From: Methanoregulaceae archaeon
Lineage (GTDB): Archaea; Halobacteriota; Methanomicrobia; Methanomicrobiales; Methanospirillaceae
NCBI GenBank assembly: GCA_028679275.1
Contig: JAJRBV010000119.1
Location: 1-6,346, forward strand
Direction of reading: 5' to 3'
DNA: 6,346 nucleotides
How positions within the stretch are numbered: the stretch's first letter is position 1; every line of letters starts with the position of its first letter. Below are positions 1-6,346 of this stretch, piece after piece. A program made the position numbers and the translations under genes. The notes below the pieces were generated by a model. That model made no database searches and was not told the DNA's origin. It worked only from the letters and a program-made list of their open reading frames with translations.

Positions 1-1
1 C

Positions 2-1552
2 ATGTATGAGTTTGATACCCGATCCGTGGTCTGCAGGTGCGGGGGGCAGGTACTTGTCAAAATTCTTCACGACCAGTGGTTCCTCCAGTACAGTGACCCG
101 TCGTGGAAAGGCCAGGTGGTATCCCTTCTTGAACAGATGTCCCTGGTCCCGCCTGAAGTGAGGGCTGAGTTCGAGAGGACCGTGGACTGGCTCAAGGACT
201 GGGCCTGTACCCGGAAGGTGGGGCTCGGGACGCGCCTCCCATGGGACCCGGCATGGCTGATCGAGCCGCTTTCAGATTCCACGGTCTACATGGCGTATTA
301 TACCATTGCCCATCACCTGAAATCGATCCCGCCCGATCTCCTCACTCCCGAGGTCTTTGATTATATATTCCTTGGGAAGGAGACGGCATCACTCCCGGAG
401 CGTGAAAAACTGGATGCCATGCGGCAGGAATTTTTGTTCTGGTGTCCGTATGATTTCAGGTTCTCGGCAAAGGATCTCATCTCAAACCACCTGACGTTCC
501 AGCTGTTCCACCATGTCGCCATCTTCCCGGAGTCCCTTCTCCCGAGGGGCATGGTGGTCTTTGGTATGGGGCTCCTGAACGGGGCGAAGATGTCCTCGTC
601 CAAAGGCAATGTCTTCCTCCTTGAGGATGCCCTTCACGAATTCGGCGCCGATACCGTCAGGATGTTCCTTGTCGGGAGTGCGGAGCCATGGCAGGATTTT
701 GACTGGAGAAATGAGCTGGTCGCATCCACACGGCGCCAGATCGAACGGTTCATAAGCACGGTGGAAGAATCGCGCAATGCAACCGGCACCCCTGACGAAC
801 TTGACGGATGGCTTGCAAGCCGGCTCCAGGGACATATTGCCCGCATGACGGAGTCACTGGAACGGTTCCAGACCCGGCAGGCCCTCCAGGAGGCTTTCTT
901 CGGGATAGAGTCCGACCTCAGATGGTACAGGAGGAGACTCCCCGCAGGGTCTGATGGAAGCACGTATCTCAGGGAACTCTGCTCGGTCTGGGTCAGGCTG
1001 CTTGCGCCGGTCATCCCCTTTACCTGCGAATACCTGTGGAAGGGGCTTGGCAACACCGGTCTCGTCTCGTACGCCCCCTGGCCTGACCAGGATCCGGCGG
1101 CAGTTGACAGGAGACTCGAGCTTGCAGAAGATCTCATCTCAAGGACGGTTGAGGACATCGAGGCAATCATAAAGATCATCCAGATGGCCCCCTCTGCAAT
1201 CACCATCTATACCGCACCCGAATGGAAACGCCGTGTGTTTGTTTCTGTCGCTGGTGCAGAGAACAAGGGCACTGTGATCAAGGAGATAATGAAAGACGAG
1301 GAGATGAGGAAGAAAGGCAGGGAAGTGACCGATACCGTGCGGCAGTGTACGCAGCTCATTCACCGGCTGCCCCCCCAGGTTGTCTCGCAGCTTCTCGATG
1401 AGAGTCCGGACGAGCAGGCGATCTTCCGGAAGGCAGTCTCTTTCCTCGAAAAGGAATTTAATGTCCCGGTGACTGTGCGTGATGCCGGAGAGAGCGTGCA
1501 TGCCAAGGCAGCACTTGCCCTCCCCTTCAAGCCGGCGATTGTTATCGAGTAG
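2..1552 (+). CDS. leuS: Leucyl-tRNA synthetase, C-terminal part (5' truncated by window edge)
   Basis: Class I leucyl-tRNA synthetase, which charges tRNA-Leu with leucine in the cytoplasm. The frame is open to the left edge, so the 516 visible residues are the C-terminal part; archaeal LeuRS is usually over 900 residues, so the HIGH motif and most of the CP1 editing domain lie outside. Visible in order: a CxCG pair (residues 11-14) followed by the QWFLQYSD segment where the chain re-enters the catalytic core; the ATP-binding KMSSSKG signature at residues 196-202 (bases 587-607); a helical anticodon-binding-type domain at about 240-370; and an archaeal-type C-terminal domain ending in LPFKPAIVIE, the part that in archaeal LeuRS contacts the long variable arm of tRNA-Leu. 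No frameshift or missing key residue is seen in this part. It ends in TAG, 8 bases before the end of a convergent gene. The ATG at base 2 is an internal Met, not the start. Confidence 0.96.
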   Translation: MYEFDTRSVVCRCGGQVLVKILHDQWFLQYSDPSWKGQVVSLLEQMSLVPPEVRAEFERTVDWLKDWACTRKVGLGTRLPWDPAWLIEPLSDSTVYMAYYTIAHHLKSIPPDLLTPEVFDYIFLGKETASLPEREKLDAMRQEFLFWCPYDFRFSAKDLISNHLTFQLFHHVAIFPESLLPRGMVVFGMGLLNGAKMSSSKGNVFLLEDALHEFGADTVRMFLVGSAEPWQDFDWRNELVASTRRQIERFISTVEESRNATGTPDELDGWLASRLQGHIARMTESLERFQTRQALQEAFFGIESDLRWYRRRLPAGSDGSTYLRELCSVWVRLLAPVIPFTCEYLWKGLGNTGLVSYAPWPDQDPAAVDRRLELAEDLISRTVEDIEAIIKIIQMAPSAITIYTAPEWKRRVFVSVAGAENKGTVIKEIMKDEEMRKKGREVTDTVRQCTQLIHRLPPQVVSQLLDESPDEQAIFRKAVSFLEKEFNVPVTVRDAGESVHAKAALALPFKPAIVIE

Positions 1553-1560
1553 AAGAGCGG

Positions 1561-1878
1561 TCAGGCTTCTTCTACACTTTTTGCTTTTTTCACCCGTTCC
1601 TTCGTGGAGAACCCTGTCACCAAGTCAAGATATTTCCTGAATCGCCGGTTGGTGTCAAGGATCACCTCATCGGAGGCATCCTTATCTGACTCGGTGCGTA
1701 CAATCAGGGATTTTCCCCCGTCTCCCGTAGTGACATCGAGGAGTCTGAGTGCACCATAGCTGATCTGGTAATGATCTCCCTGTTTTTTCACTTCCGTGCC
1801 GAAGCACTCTTTCAGGCCTTCCACGATTTTTGTGTTCAGATCTTTTGTAAACCCGCGTTTTACCGGATACTCTTGCAT
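1561..1878 (-). CDS. Small conserved-type protein of unknown function (possibly DUF5611)
   Basis: A 105-residue protein with no signal peptide or membrane segment. It starts MQEYPVKRGFT, has an alternating middle suggestive of beta strands (HYQISYGALRLLDV, then KSLIVRTESD), a helical stretch rich in Arg and Lys (RRFRKYLDLV, about residues 78-87), and a charged tail with several Lys and Glu. From memory it resembles the DUF5611 family of small methanogen proteins, but this was not tested and no function is known to me. The ATG at 1876-1878 is chosen because a TATA-like box lies about 25 bases upstream and no Shine-Dalgarno match is seen, which fits a leaderless mRNA. It converges on leuS and diverges from the PAC2 gene, so it is probably a single-gene transcript. 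It is supported as real by its codon pattern and by filling the gap between neighbours without overlap. Confidence 0.82.
   Translation of the reverse strand: MQEYPVKRGFTKDLNTKIVEGLKECFGTEVKKQGDHYQISYGALRLLDVTTGDGGKSLIVRTESDKDASDEVILDTNRRFRKYLDLVTGFSTKERVKKAKSVEEA
1578..1590 (+). terminator. Possible leuS transcription terminator (T5-GC-T6) inside the opposing gene
   Basis: Two T-runs, five and six long, begin 25 bases after the leuS stop codon. Archaeal RNA polymerase stops at oligo-T tracts without needing a hairpin, so this is the nearest plausible leuS terminator. Read the other way, the same bases are Lys codons near the C-terminus of the leftward gene, so one stretch may serve both. Termination here is inferred. 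Confidence 0.4.
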
Positions 1879-1913
1879 AATACTTTTTTACATTGGAAAG
1901 ATATGTTAAGTTA
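1879..1913. promoter_or_regulatory. Divergent start region between two genes, 35 bases
   Basis: Only 35 bases separate the start codons of the leftward small gene and the rightward PAC2 gene. On the minus strand TTAACATATC (bases 1909-1900) is a fair TATA-like box centred about 25 bases from the leftward ATG, the spacing expected of an archaeal leaderless transcript. For the rightward gene the AT-rich stretch 1877-1891 sits at a similar distance from the ATG at 1914, but it is a poorer box. Each promoter would then overlap the start of the opposite transcript. No Shine-Dalgarno match is seen on either side. Confidence 0.45.
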
Positions 1914-2645
1914 ATGTCACCAGACCCCAGTTCCGACATCAGGATCTTTTCAAAACCACTGGGCCAGGAAGGTTCTTCTGTCCTTATGGGCTTTCCTGGC
2001 AGCGGCCTTGTTGGAAGCATTGCGCTTCAGTATATGGTTGATCAGCTCGAGTTCACGCAGATCGGAAGCATGAACAGCAAGTACTTCCCCCCCCTTGCGA
2101 TGATGAACCGCGGGGTGATCAATGTCCCTGTGCGGGTATATGAAAAAGGGAACCTCGCGGCAATTGTTGCCGACATCCCAATCCACCCGATGATCTGTTA
2201 CGAGGTTGCAAACGGTATCATGGAATGGCTTGCGCCCTTCAAAATCAGGGAGGTGGTTACCATAGCGGGGATAATCACCAACGAAACGGAGAAACGGGTG
2301 TTTGGTGTTGCTACTTCCGAACAGGCGCTTCCGAGGATACAGGAGAGCACAATCATCCTCCCCATAGGCAGCATCTCGGGCATTGCCAGCAGCTTCCTCA
2401 CCGAATGCAGGATTCGCAATATCGATGCGTTCGGGCTGCTTGGCGAGACCATCAATGCCCCCGATCCACGGGCTTCAGCCGCGACGATTGAGGTGCTGAA
2501 CAAGATGTACGGGCTTGAACTCGATGTCCAGCCGCTCATCGAGCAGGCCGATGAGATAGAATCCACGATGCATAAACTGGCAGAGCAGGTCCAGACTGCC
2601 GAGGCGTTACCAAAGAAAGAACAGCAGCTCCCGATGTACGGGTGA
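1914..2645 (+). CDS. PAC2-family proteasome assembly chaperone homologue (PbaA/PbaB-like)
   Basis: A 243-residue cytoplasmic protein of the PAC2 family, whose eukaryotic members chaperone 20S proteasome assembly and whose archaeal members PbaA/PbaB have been studied in Pyrococcus. Seen here: the Gly-rich first strand and loop GFPGSGLVGS (residues 26-35), alternating hydrophobic strands, the VADIPIHP segment (85-92), the GETINAPDPRA segment (177-187) typical of this family, and a C-terminal helix with a charged, flexible tail from about 213. The last three residues, Met-Tyr-Gly, fit the HbYX pattern that proteasome activators use to dock on the 20S alpha ring. The ATG at 1914 is preferred over an in-frame TTG at 1893, which would add seven residues ahead of the usual start and overlap the promoter region. 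The next gene follows directly and is probably cotranscribed. The family is confident; the exact partner and role are inferred. Confidence 0.9.
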   Translation: MSPDPSSDIRIFSKPLGQEGSSVLMGFPGSGLVGSIALQYMVDQLEFTQIGSMNSKYFPPLAMMNRGVINVPVRVYEKGNLAAIVADIPIHPMICYEVANGIMEWLAPFKIREVVTIAGIITNETEKRVFGVATSEQALPRIQESTIILPIGSISGIASSFLTECRIRNIDAFGLLGETINAPDPRASAATIEVLNKMYGLELDVQPLIEQADEIESTMHKLAEQVQTAEALPKKEQQLPMYG

Positions 2646-2646
2646 T
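2640..2646 (+). promoter_or_regulatory. Ribosome binding site GGGTGAT deciding the start of the DUF473-like gene
   Basis: The bases GGTGAT match the core complementary to the 3' end of archaeal 16S rRNA and lie five bases before the ATG at 2652. They contain the TGA stop of the PAC2 gene. This favours ATG 2652 over the in-frame TTG at 2646, which would overlap the site itself, and suggests that translation of the two genes is coupled. Confidence 0.65.
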
Positions 2647-2651
2647 TGGCG

Positions 2652-3044
2652 ATGAAATGCTACGCGTTAACAGGGATTTCTCCGGATATTATGCAGGAAC
2701 TGCACAAAGGCAGACCCCGGACACTCGAACTGCAAAGTACCCATAATGTCGTCACGCTCGCAGGCCTCAGTCCCGGCACCTCAGTGTTCATGACCTCGGT
2801 GGACATGGAAGACCTTGATCCGGGGGATTCCGGAATCATTGCCGAGATCGTAGCGATAAGCATCACGATGAAACGCATGGTGGAGTTCACCCAGGGATAC
2901 CATTTTGAAGAGCGCGAAAGGATGTCGGCCCGCATCAAGGTCCGGTGCATCGGATCTTCCATTGTAAAATCGGTCACCCATGAGAGCATCATTCATCCGG
3001 TCTCAGTCGATGTGGTGAAATCTGCCTGCTATCATGCAGGCTGA
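2652..3044 (+). CDS. DUF473-family protein of unknown function
   Basis: A 130-residue soluble protein starting MKCYALTGIS, which I recognise as the N-terminus typical of DUF473, a small family known mainly from methanogens and relatives; no biochemical role is established. The body contains a hydrophobic strand (HNVVTLAGLSPGTSVFMTS, residues 31-49), an acidic turn (DMEDLDPGDSG, 51-61), a helix-like stretch (IIAEIVAISITMKRMVE, 62-78), and a basic strand (ARIKVRCIG, 93-101). Length fits the family. There are scattered Cys (3, 99, 126) but no CxxC metal site. The gene begins six bases after the PAC2 stop, and its ribosome binding site overlaps that stop, so the two form one unit; a shared role in proteasome or protein quality control is a guess from position only. 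Confidence 0.85.
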   Translation: MKCYALTGISPDIMQELHKGRPRTLELQSTHNVVTLAGLSPGTSVFMTSVDMEDLDPGDSGIIAEIVAISITMKRMVEFTQGYHFEERERMSARIKVRCIGSSIVKSVTHESIIHPVSVDVVKSACYHAG

Positions 3045-3066
3045 TGAAAATATCCCGCACGGTTTC

Positions 3067-3105
3067 TTTTTTTTTTAAGAGATACCCCGTCTTTTTTCAT
3101 TTTTT
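3067..3105 (+). terminator. T-rich termination region after the PAC2-DUF473 unit
   Basis: A run of ten T (3067-3076) lies 22 bases after the DUF473 stop, followed by two runs of six T (3092-3097 and 3100-3105) and further T-rich bases up to about 3135. Serial oligo-T tracts on the coding strand are the usual intrinsic stop signal for archaeal RNA polymerase. The rest of the spacer to 3177 holds no gene I can support. Confidence 0.7.
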
Positions 3106-3177
3106 CATGTACAACTACTGTTTTATGATTTTTTGTGTAAATGCGGTCTAATGCTGCTTCGATCGACCCTTCCGAGA

Positions 3178-3186
3178 TTTAATAAA
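3178..3186 (+). promoter_or_regulatory. TATA-like box of the tRNA-Arg gene
   Basis: TTTAATAAA preceded by purine-rich CGAGA, a fair archaeal BRE plus TATA arrangement. Its centre is about 35 bases upstream of the mature tRNA 5' end. With the usual spacing of about 25 bases to the start of transcription, this would give a pre-tRNA leader of roughly ten bases for RNase P to remove. It is the only box visible that could also serve the HNH gene downstream. Confidence 0.6.
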
Positions 3187-3216
3187 GAGGGATAACACAA
3201 AGTACTGGCTGCTCAT

Positions 3217-3291
3217 GGGCCTGTGGCTTAGCCAGGATAGAGCGCCGGGCTTCTAACCCGGATGTCGAGGGTTCGAATCCCTCCAGGCCCG
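3217..3291 (+). tRNA. tRNA-Arg (anticodon UCU)
   Basis: A complete 75-base cloverleaf without intron. Acceptor GGGCCTG (3217-3223) pairs fully with CAGGCCC (3284-3290), with discriminator G at 3291. D stem GCTT (3226-3229) pairs with GAGC (3240-3243) using one G-T pair. Anticodon stem CCGGG/CCCGG (3245-3249, 3257-3261) carries the loop CTTCTAA, so the anticodon is TCT (3252-3254), reading AGA and probably AGG Arg codons. Variable loop ATGTC; T stem GAGGG/CCCTC (3267-3271, 3279-3283) with loop TTCGAAT. CCA is not encoded, as in many archaeal genes, and would be added after 3' trimming. No partial copy of its 3' end was found elsewhere in the window, so there is no sign of use as an integration site here. 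Confidence 0.97.
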
Positions 3292-3292
3292 T

Positions 3293-3318
3293 TCCCGGAA
3301 CTGACAGTGCAACCGGGG
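3293..3318 (+). other. Hairpin filling the tRNA-HNH spacer
   Basis: TCCCGG (3293-3298) can pair with CCGGGG (3313-3318), five GC pairs plus one T-G; inside, ACT/AGT can form a small inner stem with loop GAC. The stem starts two bases after the tRNA and ends one base before the ATG of the HNH gene. It could protect or guide processing of the tRNA 3' trailer, or shield the HNH start. A role is inferred; the pairing is seen. Confidence 0.45.
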
Positions 3319-3319
3319 C

Positions 3320-3769
3320 ATGTGTCTTTGGCCATCCCTGGGAACCGGGTGGGTGATCCTGACGAAAAAGGAGTTCCAGCTCTTCCTGACAGCGTTTGAC
3401 GTCGCTGCAGATCCCGCCTGCGGAGGAGATCCCGGCAGAAATGGTTTCCTGATACTCTGTTACCAGTGCCCCTTTTCAGAGCGGCGGGAGCATGAGGTGT
3501 TCTGTATTCGATACCGACGTATCATCCGGGCACGGGCAAAATACGGGCTTCCCCGTTGGAGAGGGATAAGGGCTGAGATCCTTGCAAGAGACGGATTTTC
3601 CTGCAGGATCTGCGGTTCGAAGGAACGGCTCCAGGTTCATCATATTGATCAGGATTTCACCTGCGATGATCCGTCAAATCTCATGTCCCTTTGCGAAACC
3701 TGCCATGCCAGGATACATTCGGGCACCAGAGTGCAGCAGAAATACCTGCAAAAACGATTTTTACAATAA
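3320..3769 (+). CDS. HNH-nuclease-domain protein with uncharacterised N-terminal half
   Basis: A 149-residue protein whose C-terminal half is an HNH (beta-beta-alpha metal) nuclease domain: Cys95 and Cys98 (CRIC), the LQVHHID core with His107, His108 and Asp110, Asn120 in DPSNL, then Cys125, Cys128-His129 and the final His133. All positions expected for metal binding and catalysis look intact, so it is probably an active DNA-cutting or nicking enzyme; the target is unknown. The N-terminal half is not recognised. It has CYQC (47-50), His58 and Cys62, which could form a second zinc site, then a basic segment (RYRRIIRARAKYG, 64-76) likely to touch nucleic acid. The start is uncertain: ATG 3320 has no good ribosome binding site and lies beside a hairpin, while GTG 3353 would give a tidy start, MILTKKEFQ. 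The gene follows the tRNA by 28 bases with no space for its own promoter, and converges on the RNA polymerase operon. Base use resembles neighbours, with no clear sign of recent transfer. Confidence 0.85.
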   Translation: MCLWPSLGTGWVILTKKEFQLFLTAFDVAADPACGGDPGRNGFLILCYQCPFSERREHEVFCIRYRRIIRARAKYGLPRWRGIRAEILARDGFSCRICGSKERLQVHHIDQDFTCDDPSNLMSLCETCHARIHSGTRVQQKYLQKRFLQ

Positions 3770-3774
3770 CACGA

Positions 3775-3789
3775 AGGTTCTTTGAACCT
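3775..3789 (+). terminator. Small perfect hairpin just after the HNH gene
   Basis: AGGTTC-TTT-GAACCT, a six-base perfect stem with a three-base loop, starts five bases after the HNH stop codon. No good T-run follows directly on the plus strand, so it is more likely an mRNA 3' end stabiliser than a classical terminator. The stem is seen; the function is inferred. Confidence 0.35.
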
Positions 3790-3837
3790 GCCGGTAAAAA
3801 TAAAATGAAGATTTCTTCTCAGGATTAATCGACTGAT

Positions 3838-3885
3838 AAAAAAAATCGATCTCCTTGAATTGTGCCGGATCACGGGATTGGCACA
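3838..3885 (-). terminator. Hairpin plus T8 downstream of the RNA polymerase operon
   Basis: Read leftward, TGTGCC (3885-3880) pairs perfectly with GGCACA (3866-3861) around a 13-base loop, and fifteen bases later comes a run of eight T (3845-3838). It lies about 40 bases past the nusA-like stop and would act as a second, backup stop for the operon and as a barrier between the two converging transcripts. The remaining bases of the 3770-3922 spacer hold nothing else I can support. Confidence 0.45.
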
Positions 3886-3910
3886 GGTTCTGACGTGTAT
3901 CGCTACGGTT

Positions 3911-3917
3911 AAAAAAA
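3911..3917 (-). terminator. T7 run directly after the nusA-like gene
   Basis: Seven T on the minus strand begin five bases after the TGA of the nusA-like gene. This is the first probable oligo-T termination signal for the rpoA1-rpoA2-rpl30e-nusA transcript, and it indicates that no further gene of the usual cluster follows. Confidence 0.55.
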
Positions 3918-3922
3918 TTGGT

Positions 3923-4369
3923 TCAGGCTTCCTCTTCGGTAACCAGGCTCACGTCAGAGATGTTATGCTGGCGGAGCGCCAGTTTCTTTGCCTTGAAGAT
4001 ATTCTTCCCTTCCTTGCCTATCGCGATCCCACGGTCCTCGGGCCTGACCTCGATGTGGGCAACCTGCCCGTCATCCTCGGTCTCGAATCCAACGGCAATG
4101 ACCTGTGCCGGGAGGAAGCAATTCTTGAGGAACTGCTCCGGGCTTGGAGAATACTCGACCACCTCGATCTTTTTCCCCATGACTTCCATCGCCTTCTTGA
4201 TGCTGGCCCCTTTTTTCCCGATGGCCAGTCCCATCTCACCCGGATTGACGACGAATATAAGCCGGTTGTTCCGGTCATCGATGACACAATCCCGGCTTCC
4301 TGCCCCGGTGAGGCGTTCGAACTGCGATATGAGGCGCATGCAGTCCTCGGTCAGCACAATCTCCGACAT
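3923..4369 (-). CDS. nusA: Archaeal NusA-like KH-domain transcription factor
   Basis: A 148-residue protein made of two KH RNA-binding domains. The first carries the loop IGKKGAS (GxxG at residues 51-54), the second IGKEGKN (GxxG at 118-121), each followed by the expected helix; an acidic tail TEEEA closes the protein. It lacks the N-terminal polymerase-binding and S1 domains of bacterial NusA, which is normal for the archaeal family. By family it is thought to bind RNA during elongation or termination, but the mechanism in Archaea is not settled. The ATG at 4367-4369 is chosen over a longer open frame reaching 4552, because the extra 61 residues overlap the L30e gene and are Ser/Pro-rich shadow sequence. 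A GAGGG site (4380-4376) sits six bases ahead of this ATG. One base separates it from the L30e stop. It is the last gene of the operon. Confidence 0.93.
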   Translation of the reverse strand: MSEIVLTEDCMRLISQFERLTGAGSRDCVIDDRNNRLIFVVNPGEMGLAIGKKGASIKKAMEVMGKKIEVVEYSPSPEQFLKNCFLPAQVIAVGFETEDDGQVAHIEVRPEDRGIAIGKEGKNIFKAKKLALRQHNISDVSLVTEEEA

Positions 4370-4370
4370 C

Positions 4371-4661
4371 TCATGCCCTCTTGAGATTGAGAAGGTCAGA
4401 CTCGCCGGGGTCAATGACGGCGAGGGCACTGACCATGAACGGCTTTCCGCATGCCTTTCCGAGCTGGACGCTTGATCCTTCGTAGGTGTACAGAAACAGT
4501 CCTTCTCGCGAGGAAAGGGATTTCCTGAAGTTTTCCGGGCAGTTGCCGGCAACTACGACCATCTGGGCCCTGCCCTCATTGATACATTGTTCAGTTTGGT
4601 TCTGGCCAAGTATGACGTCCCCGGTCTTGATGGCCCGTCTCAACGATACATTAAAATCCAT
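4371..4661 (-). CDS. rpl30e: Ribosomal protein L30e
   Basis: A 96-residue protein of the L7Ae/L30e family, part of the large ribosomal subunit, where family members bind kink-turn RNA. Typical features: MDFNVSLRRAIKTGDVILG at the start, the GNCP motif (residues 39-42) at the RNA-binding loop, and the strongly conserved end GKPFMVSALAVIDPGESDLL (72-91). Length matches archaeal L30e. The start codon ATG at 4659-4661 is fixed by an AGGAG site seven bases upstream that overlaps the rpoA2 stop. Its place between rpoA2 and nusA is the usual archaeal order, which ties synthesis of a ribosomal protein to that of RNA polymerase. An effect on its own mRNA, known for yeast L30, is not shown here. Confidence 0.96.
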   Translation of the reverse strand: MDFNVSLRRAIKTGDVILGQNQTEQCINEGRAQMVVVAGNCPENFRKSLSSREGLFLYTYEGSSVQLGKACGKPFMVSALAVIDPGESDLLNLKRA

Positions 4662-4668
4662 TACAATT

Positions 4669-4671
4669 CTC

Positions 4672-4673
<2 letters not shown>
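4669..4673 (-). promoter_or_regulatory. Ribosome binding site AGGAG of rpl30e, overlapping the rpoA2 stop
   Basis: On the minus strand the sequence CTAGGAG contains both the TAG stop of rpoA2 (4674-4672) and a strong Shine-Dalgarno core, seven bases before the ATG of rpl30e. The overlap suggests that ribosomes finishing rpoA2 help initiate rpl30e. Confidence 0.7.

Positions 4674-6346
<1,673 letters not shown>

Noticed and set aside
634..1206. Long open frames on the strand opposite leuS (also 482-835 and 1139-1501)
   Set aside because: Shadows of the leuS codon pattern; their translations show no domain-like features and they lie wholly inside a well-supported gene.
1369..1376. C-tract in leuS and a run of eight C in the PAC2 gene (2087-2094) as possible phase-variable tracts
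   Set aside because: Both are in frame and encode Pro in conserved contexts; slippage would inactivate core genes and nothing else points to phase variation.
3107..3151. Tiny 14-residue ORF (MYNYCFMIFCVNAV) in the T-rich spacer before the tRNA
   Set aside because: No ribosome binding site, downstream of probable terminators, AT-driven composition; expected by chance.
3217..3291. tRNA-Arg as an integration site of a mobile element carrying the HNH gene
   Set aside because: No integrase and no repeat of the tRNA 3' end downstream within the window; the HNH gene alone with neighbour-like base use is not enough.
3582..3785. Second frame inside the HNH gene (67 codons)
   Set aside because: The HNH zinc and catalytic residues are all in the other frame; this one is incidental overlap.
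4370..4552. Longer N-terminus for the nusA-like protein, adding 61 residues up to 4552
   Set aside because: It overlaps the L30e gene, is Ser/Pro-rich low-quality sequence, and a proper ribosome binding site precedes the internal ATG at 4369.

Overview
The window reads as chromosomal DNA of a methanogenic euryarchaeon, most likely of the order Methanomicrobiales (inferred from protein resemblance, not tested). Direct evidence for Archaea: the largest RNA polymerase subunit is split into separate A' and A'' genes, followed by L30e and a NusA-like KH protein; the LeuRS is of archaeal type; a DUF473-like protein and a PAC2-type proteasome chaperone are present; the tRNA has no encoded CCA; and T-runs and TATA-like boxes take the place of bacterial promoters and terminators. 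Coding density is high and base composition is moderately GC-rich, with AT-rich spacers.

Left part (1-1878): the C-terminal half of leuS runs rightward and is cut by the left edge. It meets, tail to tail and with only 8 bases between, a small leftward gene for a 105-residue protein of unknown function (possibly DUF5611).

Middle (1879-3769, rightward): a 35-base spacer holds back-to-back start regions. From it runs a two-gene unit, a PAC2-family proteasome assembly chaperone homologue ending in Met-Tyr-Gly and a DUF473-like protein, tightly coupled. A T-rich spacer with probable termination signals follows. Then come a TATA-like box, a complete tRNA-Arg(UCU) gene, and 28 bases after the tRNA an HNH-nuclease-like gene with an unusual N-terminal half. 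That gene has no room for its own promoter and may be expressed through the tRNA transcript.

Right part (3923-6346, leftward): rpoA1 (3' part, cut by the right edge), rpoA2, rpl30e and nusA-like form a compact operon. Two of the junctions have one base between stop and start, and each internal start has a Shine-Dalgarno match overlapping the end of the previous gene. The operon stops after the nusA-like gene at T-runs and a hairpin in a 153-base convergent spacer. The rps12-rps7-elongation factor genes often found next in Archaea are not there.

Most of the window is core information processing (charging tRNA-Leu, making RNA, ribosome, proteasome assembly). No phage, IS, CRISPR or clear novel defence system is visible. 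The least explained items are the tRNA-linked HNH gene, the PAC2-DUF473 pair with its HbYX-like tail, and the small leftward gene next to leuS.
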